Shown: positions 11,477 through 20,944 of the stretch, piece by piece
Layout: each line of letters begins with the position of its first letter
How positions within the stretch are numbered: position 1 is the stretch's first letter
Origin: Gnetum montanum
Taxonomy: Eukaryota; Streptophyta; Gnetopsida; Gnetales; Gnetaceae
NCBI GenBank assembly: GCA_015680685.1
Contig: MNCI01023920.1
Coordinates: forward strand, 47,615-87,163
Direction: 5' to 3'
DNA length: 39,549 nucleotides
Made by a program: the position numbers and the translations under genes
Notes under the pieces: model-generated
What the model was told of the DNA's origin: nothing
What the model saw: only the letters and a program-made list of their open reading frames with translations
The model's database searches: none

Positions 11477-11505
11477 CTGCAATCACACAGGGCCAATCGT
11501 TAGTA
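11477..11505 (-). promoter_or_regulatory. Candidate 3' splice site before the accessory ORF
   Basis: Minus strand shows TACTAAC (11505-11499), a consensus branch point, then a T/G-rich stretch, then GCAG directly abutting ATGG at 11476. Element B has the matching arrangement at 25391-25424. Splicing from an upstream donor to this site would deliver the ATG as first start of a subgenomic RNA. No donor was pinned down. Confidence 0.5.
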
Positions 11506-13235
11506 GGGTTGTTTCCAAAGTTAGGTTATACCTTACTGCTTGCCTTAATTAATTTAGTTTATTTTCATGTGATGTTTCCCGAAAGATTATAATATTTAGT
11601 CTATTTTGCTTAGGTGGTTTTCAACTTTAAGTGCCCAGTTTAACTAAGGATATGAAATTATTTTTGGCACCATTAGCTTTAATATTACAAATAATTACCC
11701 TTGATAATGTCCTTTGGGCGGTGATAAATTCCAAAAAGGTTATGCACAATTTGGCATGTGCCCCTTCCCCACAACTAAGCTGAACACTCTGGGTTCAAGT
11801 GGGTTCAGACGGAATGAAAAACTCCCCCGCATGAATAGTTGAAAATGATGTTAAGTAGNNNNNNNNNNNNNNNNNNNNTATATAGGTAAATGGGACGCGA
11901 TAACCCTATCGATACTTAAGGCACAACACAATACACCAAATTTTGAAGATTTTCTCGAAATTATCAAGATAAATAAGGACATTTAGGCTAGTGTTAAAAG
12001 GTTTTAGGGTAATGTAGTTATTTTTGAAGGAACAATAATTATATGGTGGTGGAATTTGATCGATTGAGGCCTTGGGTGGTAAGAGAAAAAGGCATGTGAT
12101 TGTTCATGGGAACTTTGGAATTCAGAGGGATAGTGATAAGGGAGAGAATATCTTTGAAAATATCGGAGGATAATAGATGGTGTGTGGAAGGTGGGTTATG
12201 AGTGTAAATTATAAAAAATTACGCAAGTGGGTCCTCCCCAAAGCAGGTTCCAACCTATAATGCCCTTGTGTAACCACACCTTCAAGTGTCCGTGGGCACT
12301 CAAAGGGTTAAATGTAATCCACACTGGTTCCACAAAACACACATATGTGAGTATCATAGGAATGAGGTAATAATTCTATGCCATACGAGTCACAAGCTAT
12401 AATTACATGAACAGTGAGATGAGATGGACTATTGAAGGGATTGTAGAAATTGGGACATGAGGTAACCGACCTAGGGAATAGTGAATCCTGTGTGTAAAGC
12501 ATGATTAATCTGTTAGTAACCTGTCATTCCAAAATTAGGACCAAGTCCATTCCTCTGATCAGTGACATCACATTGTTGCATCCCATGATAAGCAACTATG
12601 AAAGTCCCATAACAATAAGGTGTATGATCACTTAGCATTTTATTCAAGGGAGAAGTGATTTTTGTCTTGCAGCCCTTTTGTTTTCTTTTTTGATTACTGA
12701 GTCCAGAGAAGCCACCAACCTTCAGGCATGGGTGCATGTCTTTCTAGTGGGATCCCCTAGAACAACATTGGATTTTTGGGTGCCTTTTGATTACTCTTAC
12801 TCCCATTTTGCATTAGATCTACAAGGATCTTAGTACAACCTTATTGCATGATAACTCTCACAGACTTCACCAAAGAGAATCCGCAAGTCCCCTTGATGTC
12901 ACACCCTAATCATTCCCTCTTGGTTCATCCTTCTTCATTTTGGGTACAATGAACACAAGATTAATTTTAAGTTTGAAGAATGTCAAGAATATCACTGTAC
13001 CCTTGAACAGAACCTCTTATTTGTAGAATGGATGAGTGAGTGTAATGGGCTCACTATCCAAATAATTGATCACTCGAGACTCGATAACATAGAACACACC
13101 TCAACCAACGAGCCACATGAGTGTACTTATAAAAGATAAAAAGGCCAAAAAGATAAAACAAGAAGTTAAAAGATGAAAAACTGGAAAACAAAAATTGTAA
13201 AATTAAAGAAAATGAAAATATTTATTAATCCTACT
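11506..13235. other. Element A interior without a supported gene
   Basis: Between the gag remnant and the accessory ORF. Short minus frames (12308-12502, 12513-12737) have no motif I recognise. By position a protease, as in Element B, or the full pol would be expected here, but I see neither. The assembly gap lies inside, so the length is uncertain. Confidence 0.5.
11859..11878. other. Assembly gap (20 N)
   Basis: Twenty undetermined bases, a fixed-length filler. True distance and content across it are unknown. Confidence 0.98.
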
Positions 13236-14930
13236 TGTTATTAAAATGGGGTGTATCCCCCATAATGAAATGGTTGATCATGAAAAGGATTAATAAATGA
13301 ACGATGAGGATCCTTGCACATTGGAAACATTGAAATTGGGTCATACTTACCCCATTGGAGTTCACACATTTGATTATAGTAAGCATAGTGGGGTAATTTA
13401 TAAGATGTGGTTCCCTAATAAAGAATTGACCCACTATGATTTTTGGGACCGTAAGATGATATGCAAGGATCGGGATGTTGCCCTCCATGGCTATATTCAT
13501 TGGGCCATATGATTGTTGGAGTGTTAATTTGTGGCCTTGATGAAGTGACATGAGGCGTTGGGTTTAAAGAGAAGGGTGCACCACAGTGTTGGACTTGTGC
13601 TAAGTTGGAGAATGCAGTGGCCTTGGAATTGTGTTTTCCTTTCCTATGGTCATGTCTAAAGAAGGGACACCTTCAATGTTGAGAAGGTCTCTCACTGTTG
13701 TTGGCAATAGTAGCACAAGTAATGTTCGTAGGTTGTTGTTGTGGTGCAAACACTTCAGGAACAGTTGGTGGCGATGTAGAAGGAGGGAAATGATGAGAAT
13801 GTTGAAATTTAGGAGAAGTGTAAGGTATACAAGGCGGTGGTTGTGTTGAGGACATGGGCTGATAGTATTGAGGAGAATAATAACGCGGTGAGATAGGGTA
13901 TGTTGATCCAGTTGGGGAAATAGGATGTTGAACTAGATAAGTGTTTAGATTCGAATGATATGAAGGGTGTCTCCAATTTAGGGGTGGCTTCCCCCACAAC
14001 TGGGATTTTTTCCACTGTGATTGAACATAGTATCTCTGTACAAACTCTGGGTGTAACGTGCTTTTCCAATGCTCATATAAATGTAACAAGTTTGGGCACT
14101 GGCCCTTGGGGTGATCATACAGGCAAATGTTGCATTCATACGTATGATTGGTAGTTGAGCCCTTATCTTCCTTATTCCTTTTTTCCAAAGGTCTAACGAT
14201 ACTTTGTCCTACTTCTTAGGTTGTAAAAACTCTATCTCTAATAATGTCAATGAATTCTCCATACTTTTTATGCATCCATTCCAACATCTTATTGATCCTT
14301 GCCTCAATTTCCTCTAGCGATTGTTGTACTGGCAAAGATGGTTCTTCCACCTTGAGATGGGTTGATCTCTCCTTTTGATGATTATGGACCTTTGTTAAGT
14401 TGAGATTTTGGTCTCATTGATGTTTCTCAACACTCTCCCATCTATCCATTTCTCCTTCCTCTTTTGCTACTCACTTAATAAGCTCTTGGACTTGATGGAT
14501 TCGTAGTTCATATAGTTGACCTTGGGCATACATCCCTAGGGTCTCTCTCATTTCATTATAGAGCCCATAAATGATATGGTACATTAGCCTTTCCTCGAAG
14601 AACTCATGGCCTGGACAGTTGTTTAATAGTGCATAATATCTTTCTAAGGCCATGTCCAAGGGTTCATGTTGTGCTTGTTTCCACTCTTGGATTTGTTTCC
14701 TCGAGGCTGACACTCATGCATAGGTTTGATATCTTTCATTAAAGAGTTCTACCATTGTTGGCCATCGTCGTATTAAATTTGGTTTTAACGATCTATACCA
14801 TACTTTTGCTTGGCCAACAAGTGTCATAGGAAAGAGCTTAAGTGTTTGCCAATCGTTATCAATGTTGTTCCATGTGCAAGCATCGTAGAAGGCTTGTAAA
14901 TGTAAAGTCATAGCCTCATGAAAAATTGGT
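13236..14930 (-). pseudogene. Element A gag polyprotein remnant
   Basis: Capsid-type Gag of a Ty3/gypsy-like element, all in one minus frame with several stops. Order: NLPIFHEAMTLHLQAFYDAC, then LKLFPMTLVGQAKVWY and FNERYQTYA (retrotransposon gag core, about 14480-14930), LERYYALLNNCPGH, a charged linker, then a knuckle CNICLYDHPKGQC (14096-14134, CX2CX3HX4C), and a long Pro/Tyr/His-rich tail (STQPPPCIPYTSPK, further on DQPFHYGGYTPF) ending at the double stop near 13236. Gag packages element RNA into particles. The stops occur where Gln, Arg or Trp would be expected. The homologous product in Element B is at 20945-22919. Confidence 0.78.
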
Positions 14931-15338
14931 AAATTTGTTTAAATCGAGCCTTGGTAGGTGGCTCTCTTTACAATGCCTACAGGAGATTCGAACAGCCTCT
15001 TGTATTTACATTAGGCTTGTAGTGGCTAGTAGGGGTTCATCGTCATCAGGTAAGTTATGCTTTCGGGCGTTGGGATGATGTTGCTTTCATTTATGTTTAT
15101 AAGAAACCCCCCACTTTGGATTGCATACTCCAATCTTCATTGTCATATAATTTGTTAGTTCTCCAATGAATTTCCTCACTAGATGTGACATTATCATAGT
15201 CTTGTGGCAGAGACATGGTTGTGAATTTGTGTGTGAATTTATATGTGACTTTTTATAATTATTTCTTCCTAAAAGATATATCATTAATTTCTGTACAATG
15301 ACCTTGTATGATATAACTAATCTAGATAACTAGCACCA
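14931..15338 (-). other. Element A leader between primer site and gag
   Basis: About 400 bp untranslated leader. Minus frame 15087-15284 has no recognisable motif and is not called. Confidence 0.5.
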
Positions 15339-15357
15339 TCCCCAGCAATGGTGCCAA
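15339..15357 (-). promoter_or_regulatory. Element A primer-binding site (tRNA-Asp type)
   Basis: Minus strand TTGGCACCATTGCTGGGGA directly inside the 5' LTR. It matches TGGCGCCGTTGCCGGGGA, the tRNA-Asp type site used by Athila/Tat elements, with three transitions that fit CpG/C decay. Confidence 0.85.
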
Positions 15358-16169
15358 TGATGAGTGGCGAGGTACCCCTACACTCAACCATATGAATATG
15401 AGCATTTCACGCATGAACTGGTCAAACTCCGCAGATAGACTAGTTGTGGTATCTAGATAGTTATCCTTAGGTCACAATTTTCTATCTTCCCACCTAGACT
15501 AGTATTGGATTTGTCACGTATGGTTTAGTCTGGAGTGAGGTGTATGATGTGTTCCTATGCTAACGCTACTCCTGGGTATAATGGTAAATAATATTAACTA
15601 AACTAGAAGAAAGGGTGAGAGAGAATCTAAGCTAGCCTAGGTGCAATGAGCATCCATTCCTCAATCATCCATACACATCTTGGACCTCATGCACGACCAC
15701 TACTGGGATTACCAAGCGTAGATCCTAGGTACGCCACTGGGTTACTAAGTAGTCACACTTAAATGCTCGTGATCAAGTCATACTCATTCCGCGTTACTAG
15801 GGGTTGAGGGTAGAGAGATATTAACCATGAAAGCAATAAATAACAATAACAATTAATTAATTAAACTAAGTGAATGATGCAATGATGAAGTAATCTCGAT
15901 CTTTATTTCCGGTTATGTGCATGTCCAAGTACGTCACACTTGAATAAGGATGCCGTACAATTACAATCACCACACTGCGGGCATGCACTAGGAGGAAAGG
16001 GTTGAGAGAAAGAACTACTAAAAGCTAAACACTTAAAAGAAAAATCAAAAACTAACTCCATTCATTGAAACTATCTACCTCTTATTTATAGATGAGGAGA
16101 CAGGCTGCGATATCGCGTATGTGATATCACATATGCAATATCGCGGTTAACTAAAATGGCAACTCATGA
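15358..16169 (-). repeat. Element A 5' LTR
   Basis: 812 bp, pair of 7569-8365. The right end reads CTCATGA where the partner has CTCATCA, one change in the terminal CA. Minus-strand TATAAATA box at 16090-16083; three GCGATATCGC-like palindromes lie between it and the LTR start (about 16107-16146). Confidence 0.9.
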
Positions 16170-16174
16170 CTTAG
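16170..16174. repeat. Target-site duplication of Element A (right)
   Basis: CTTAG, the same five bases as 7564-7568. Confidence 0.88.
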
Positions 16175-16405
16175 GTTGAGCTTTTTCATCATAGAAACAT
16201 GAAAGACAAGATGATATTTTACCACATATGCTAGCAACTACAACTTTTATACAACCAAATTTACATAAGTATCTTAAAAGATCCATCATAGTATCTTAAG
16301 AACTTTTGACTTATTCTCTTCTTTGGCCTTATCTATCCTACATAATTCATCTTTAAAAGATCCCACTCCCCAACATCAAACTCTAGTGGGCTTGCTTGTT
16401 GTCAA
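16175..16405 (-). pseudogene. Element F: chromovirus-type integrase C-terminal fragment
   Basis: Minus strand reads PLEFDVGEWDLLKMNYVG, then RISQKFLRYYDGSFKIL, then after one frameshift VKYHLVFHVSMMKKLNL. This is the order of the C-terminal region of Ty3/gypsy chromovirus integrases (F-x-V-G-D-x-V-x-L, then S-x-K-F-x-G-P-F-x-I-L, then P-V-F-H-V-S-x-L-K-K). It stops abruptly at 16405, where Element C begins, and continues at 7568 beyond Element A. The rest of F is not recognised. Frameshift and stops show old decay. Confidence 0.65.
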
Positions 16406-16954
16406 TGTAGCGATAGAAAATTTTGGCATAGAAAAATCAAAATATCTTCTATGAAATAGTTCAAATCATAGACTTGTGGACCTTGAAAAGGATCCAAAGT
16501 GCCCTGGGTGATCTTGCTAATCACTCAGGGACTTGGAAAGTCTATTATCGAATTTGTTTAAATGCAAGTAAAAACATGATAAAAGTTCATAAAACAAGAT
16601 TTCAACATTGAATACAAGAATAAATGAAACAAGAGAATAATAAGCCAAATAAGAATAGTAATAAATTTTATTTTAAACAATAAATGTTAACAAATATGAT
16701 AATAAGAGGTTTAAGAGTACAAATCTAGGCTTAAAAAAAACCTAAGAAAACCAATATATCTGTTGAAATCTAGCATAGTTGGTAGAGTGTGTCCTATGTT
16801 GAACCTACACTTTTCTCCCAACTTGACTTGCAACTCTCCTAATTAGCATTGTATGGTGTTACCAATATGCTACTAAAATTTGTTGACAAAGCTTTGGCAA
16901 GTGATTGCTACAAAAATTGCATTTTAAAAGTTGTAAATATGATCTTGGATCTAG

Positions 16955-16962
16955 TATTTATA
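16955..16962 (-). promoter_or_regulatory. TATA box of the Element C LTR
   Basis: Minus strand TATAAATA about 550 bp from the outer LTR end. Element E has the same octamer in the corresponding place. A 70-bp repeat array begins about 80 bp upstream (in the minus sense). Confidence 0.5.
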
Positions 16963-17047
16963 GTTTTTGGATCCATAGTGCTTGTATCCGTTACAATTTC
17001 AAGTGTTACAAATGGCTTCTTGATGAAAGTGTAGTGTGTGGGTTGAG

Positions 17048-17537
17048 AGCCAAGGTCTCACATGCTGGCCTCACATGCTAGCCATTGTGTGGGACTGCAC
17101 AACCCATCATGTGAAGCTCACACACACTACGCATCATGTGGAACTACATCACCCATCGTCTGGAGCTACCAAAGTCCCACATGCTAACCTCACACACTAC
17201 CCATCATGTGAGGCTACATCATCCATTATGTGGAGCTTCCCAAGTCCCACACACTTACCTAACACACTGTCCATCGTGTGGGGCCACATCACTCATCGTG
17301 TGGAGTTATTGAAGTTCCATACACTGACCTCACATGCTACCCCTCATGTGGGGTTGCATCACCCATCATTTGGGGCTACCAAAGTTCCACATGCTAATCT
17401 CACAAATTGTCCATTATGTGGGGCTACATCACCCATTATGTGGAGCTACCTAAATTCCACATGCTGACCTCACATGGTACCCATCATGTGGAGCTAAGAT
17501 GCCCATCGTATGAGGTAAAAATATCAAATTTTCATAG
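17048..17537. repeat. 70-bp tandem array with inverted-repeat modules (Element C U3)
   Basis: About seven units. Unit starts at 17118, 17188, 17258, 17328, 17398 and 17468 are exactly 70 bp apart. Each unit has CCTCACAYRCTAYCCATCRT near its start, and the submotif CCATCRTGTGGRGCTAC recurs about every 25 bp. CTCACATG and CATGTGAG-like arms can pair. The array lies directly upstream of the TATA box. A related dimer with CCACAAG...CTTGTGG arms follows at about 17550-17700. The plus frame 17036-17467 is only a translation of the array (70 is not a multiple of 3). Confidence 0.88.
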
Positions 17538-17868
17538 CCTATGAAGCCTCTTTAGCTTCCACAAGTTGGCATACATAGAATTTATAGCTTGTGGAGCATT
17601 TTTTATTCTTACATAAGTTTTAGTACATGACACGTATGGCCTATGAGGTATTTTTGACCTTCACAAGTTGAGATGCATGGGATTTGTAGCTTGTGGGTTG
17701 AAAATCTCATTTTTCCATTGAGAAATCCCTTGCAACTATTCATAGAAGGCAGTAATATAGGATCTTTGGGAAAATAAAGAAATTGTATCTACCTTTATTT
17801 TTATCAAATTACAATGGAAATTTGGGCTATGGGCCTTTACATTGCAACATGAAATTTTTCTTTAAGAT

Positions 17869-17934
17869 GTTTCATTGGCCCTCTTTGTTGATGTTTTGAA
17901 TATCCAGAAAGACATTAACAAAAAATATGAAACA
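17869..17934. other. Conserved hairpin shared with Element E
   Basis: TGTTTCAT ... CTTTGTT ... AACAAAA ... ATGAAACA can fold as a stem. The matching block at 37071-37141 in Element E keeps both arms. Confidence 0.55.
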
Positions 17935-18238
17935 CCATCGTGGATGCATCACCAATGTTTTCCCTTTGCACTTGATTCCATAGCTATCAAACCATGCCAA
18001 GAAGTGCTCATAGTGATGAGATAAGGTGATTATGGGATGTTACAAGCTTAGGATGAGATAGAGGTTATATTAGTTATCAAGGGAGATTAACAAGGAATTC
18101 CAAATGTTGACATCATGTATATTGAAAAGATAGTGACATGCTTATTGAATGAGCAAGTTTGTTTGTGCTATGAAGTGTTGGTTACTTGATAATGTGAGGA
18201 GAAATTGACACTTTGTAACAAGAATTCTTTGGCCATTT

Positions 18239-18301
18239 GAATCTCTCTCTCTTTCTTTTTCTTTTTCTTCTTTTTTTTGAGAGAGAAGAAGAGAGAGAAA
18301 T
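18239..18301. repeat. CT/GA-rich low-complexity inverted repeat
   Basis: A CTCTCTCTCTTTCTTT-type run followed by GAGAGAGAAGAAGAGAGA. The two halves are complementary and could fold back. Confidence 0.75.
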
Positions 18302-18420
18302 TAATTGGTTTATCTAAAGGCTACATTGACATCTTTTTTTCCTTGACATTTTCTCCCCTCTTTTCTTTGGAAAATAAAACCTTAATTAGGTTTTGTTGCC
18401 AAGACTAAACTTTGCTTTCT

Positions 18421-18602
18421 CATTGAATGAGTTGTATTACATTCAGTAAACTTGGTTTCTTTGAATCTCCACTAAATGAGATGTGTTAAATTAAGTAAAC
18501 TTGGTTTCTTTGAATCTCTACTAGATGAGATGTACATTCAATGGACAGAAGTTTTTTTTTTCTACTAAATGAGATGTGCTACATTTAGCGAACTTGAGCA
18601 TG
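18421..18602. repeat. About 49-bp tandem repeat, four units
   Basis: Units begin at about 18421, 18471, 18520 and 18563. They share ACTAAATGAGATGTGYTA and AGTAAACTTGGTTTCTTTG. It lies between the LTR-side sequences and the end of C's integrase. The stretch from there to 19157 holds no gene I recognise. Confidence 0.8.
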
Positions 18603-19157
18603 GAGCATGCTAGAGAAGATGTCACAAGGTCATGGTGCATAAAATGTCAAACATAGGTTTTCAATGTTAACAAGGTATGAAAGGCTATAATTTGGCTACA
18701 GGAAGTAGCTATGTATAGGGGGTGATGGAAGTGATGTGAGGTAAGCACTATTGGCAAGATCGAACATGCTAACTGCATCTTGTGCATTGAGGTTATATGA
18801 GAACTTATCATTACAATGAGTCATACCTTTGTAGTAACTCCAGGCTCCATCCTGCAAACACAACTCCAAGTGAATAATAAAATAGTCAAAGAGTACATGT
18901 GATTATAGAAATTTGCATAAGTCTCCATGAGTTGGCAAGCAAACATAGGCCATAATTATTTACAATCATCAGATACAAGAGAGGACTATATTTTGTTTAA
19001 TAGATTTGTATAAATTTTTCAGTCTTTGAGATGACAAAAGGAAAGATAAGAGGTCATGAAGGCTTTCTTGTTGAAGACTACCATAGACATCAATATTGGT
19101 CACGTGTTCAAGCCTAAAAACGATGACAAACAAAGACTATAAGAAAATAGGTTAGTG

Positions 19158-19611
19158 TTAGATGTAATATGGTTTAAGATATGAATGATTGATTAGGTTG
19201 ACCAATTCATTCCCATCCAGGTTCACAATTTGAATGCTACATTGCAATAGGCTTTGGTGACCAAGAAAGGTCCTTCCTAGTTAGTTGAGAAATTATCTGC
19301 AGGTTCACAAATAGCCTTGAGGAGAGGGTTTCCTTCCTTGAATTTCCACCTCTTAAGATCATTTCAGTATTGTTATTTCTACCTTTCTTGATATGTTTTG
19401 ATGTTGGCAAGCATGTGTATCTATTGTTCCTCCACCGAGTTGAGATCAATGATATGTAGCTCCTTATTCTATTCATCATTGATGAAGTTAGTCAAAGCTA
19501 CCCTTAAGAATGGAACTTGTAATTCAAGAGGAAAAATAGCTTTATATCCATAAACCAAGCTATATGATATAGCTTTGGTTATAGTCCTAAAGGTATTCCT
19601 ATAGGCCCATA
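19158..19611 (-). pseudogene. Element C integrase, C-terminal part
   Basis: Continues the integrase of 26616-27297 across Element B. With the GTAGG duplication counted once, WDE(stop)LLHL joins LWAYRNTFRT in frame. It then reads SLVYGYKAIFPLELQVPFLR and ends with EGPFLVTKAYCNVAFKLVNL and HSYLKPYYI before a TAA at 19158-19160. This is the end of Ty3/gypsy integrases (LWAYRT..., G-x-F-x-x-N-W-E-G-P..., L-D-G..., Y-L-K-x-Y-Y). About half a dozen in-frame stops lie in this part, no clear frameshift. The last 80 residues match Element E's fragment at 38686-38931 closely. Confidence 0.8.
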
Positions 19612-19616
19612 GTAGG
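19612..19616. repeat. Target-site duplication of Element B (left)
   Basis: GTAGG; repeated at 26616-26620. Confidence 0.92.
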
Positions 19617-20423
19617 TGATGAGATGCAATATCGCATGGGCTACGATATATGCGATATCGCGTCCACCCCTGCGATATTGCAGCCCGTTGCCAATTCTAT
19701 AAATAAGAGGCAACTTTCCCTTGTTTCTCAATCTGGATCTAGACCCTTACCTAAAATCTGGTAGTTTACCATTCTAGAGATAGAATAATTCCCATGTGCC
19801 TGTAGTAGGAGTCTCAAAGTAAACGGATCTTTATTCGAGCAAATTGTACCTTAGCACATCTTTGTGTATGACAATAAAGACAAACTTTCTGATAAACCTT
19901 GCAGCATTTGGACTAAGATAAATAGGATTTAATTACTATTAAATACATAAATTCTTTCTTAGATAATTAATCTCTCTCAACCCTTAACTCTCCAAGTTAA
20001 GTGCATTCAGTATGACCGCTTCGAGCATGTGTGTAATGCTTGGTAACCCAGTAACGATTAGTGTTTGGTAATCCTAGTAGCGTTGCACTAGTTCAAGGTG
20101 TGTACAGAAAGTGGGAATGGATATTGATGCTAGGATACTTACAACTTAGTTAGTGAGTAGTTAATGAAAGTTAGTTAATTAATCTCTTCACCCTTCCCTC
20201 TTAGCATTGGTGTTAAAAAGACAAAAGATATAAAAATCACATACCTCAAACTTACTTAACCATACAACATTGACAGTAAAAGTAAGTTTGGGAGGACAAT
20301 GATTGATTAACCTTAGGTGTTCCATTTGGGTGCGTAAGCACTTAGTCCTTGGAGTTTGACTGGATCGTGTGTGAGACACTCGTATTCGTATGGTTGAGTG
20401 TAGGGGTACCTCGCCACTCATCA
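19617..20423 (+). repeat. Element B 5' LTR
   Basis: 807 bp, TGATGAG...CTCATCA. Four degenerate GCGATATCGC palindromes lie in the first 70 bp (about 19624-19681). TATAAATA follows at 19698-19705. It pairs with 25803-26615. Confidence 0.93.
19698..19705 (+). promoter_or_regulatory. TATA box of the Element B 5' LTR
   Basis: TATAAATA followed by AGAGGC, about 80 bp into the LTR and just after the palindrome cluster. The same octamer sits at the matching place in all four LTRs of the A/B family. Confidence 0.6.
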
Positions 20424-20442
20424 TAGGCGCCGTTGCCGGGGA
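20424..20442 (+). promoter_or_regulatory. Element B primer-binding site (tRNA-Asp type)
   Basis: TAGGCGCCGTTGCCGGGGA immediately after the 5' LTR; it differs from TGGCGCCGTTGCCGGGGA only at the first bases. Confidence 0.9.
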
Positions 20443-20944
20443 CTTAGTTGTTTGTGCACTACGTTGAACATAGGAGATCATCCATATCATTGGGAAGCTT
20501 AAACGAACCCTTAGGATTGATCATAAGAAAAATAAGATAATGGTAAATAGCACATCGAACAAGATTAAAATGTCTTCTTCTTTGAACAAAAGCACTTCAC
20601 CGCCTAGGAACAATACTAGAGATAGTCGGTGGCACAACACACATAACCAAGAACCATGAGTTCCTCAACAATTCCATGTGTTATATATTCATCATGATGA
20701 ATATGTACCTGACTTTACCTTTATCCTCCATCAAGATGAGTAACTGTGTTGGAAAGATTTGGAGGGTAACATAGTGTTGCCTCCAGATTGAGCAGTCCCC
20801 AACATGCTCCTTCATGCTCTCGCACGAATAGGCATGTCATAGTTATATGCAGAGTATGTTGCATGCAAGCATCAAGCAAGGGACTACCATCCCACAGAAG
20901 TGCAACATCAACAGGACTTGAAATAGGAGAGATATTATACATCT
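20443..20944 (+). other. Element B leader
   Basis: About 500 bp between primer site and the gag frame; no supported gene. The minus frames 20188-20490 and 20721-20975 are not called. Confidence 0.5.

Larger units (their letters stand above)
7569..16169 (-). mobile_element. Element A: non-autonomous Ty3/gypsy-like LTR element with gag and large accessory ORF
   Basis: An 8.6 kb element on the minus strand with two LTRs (7569-8365 and 15358-16169), a CTTAG target duplication, an Asp-tRNA type primer site, a polypurine tract, a decayed gag and a long accessory frame. I find no reverse transcriptase, RNase H or integrase in the 7 kb interior, so movement would need proteins from elsewhere. A gap of 20 Ns lies inside, so missing sequence cannot be excluded. 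It is the same family as Element B: the LTR ends, primer site, polypurine tract and U3 palindromes match. By eye the two LTRs differ at about 18 of the first 165 positions, mostly C/T and G/A, so the insertion is old. It split Element F. Confidence 0.88.

Noticed and set aside
11215-11496. 93-codon minus frame as the start of the accessory ORF
   Set aside because: The ATG at 11476 in the neighbouring phase is in frame with the downstream coding and directly follows the acceptor, so this frame is a shadow.
12308-12737. Two minus frames in Element A taken at first as the missing protease
   Set aside because: No D-[TSL]-G motif and different phases.
17036-17467. 143-codon plus-strand frame, Thr/His/Cys-rich
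   Set aside because: It is a translation of the 70-bp tandem array; the period is not a multiple of three and no domain is visible.
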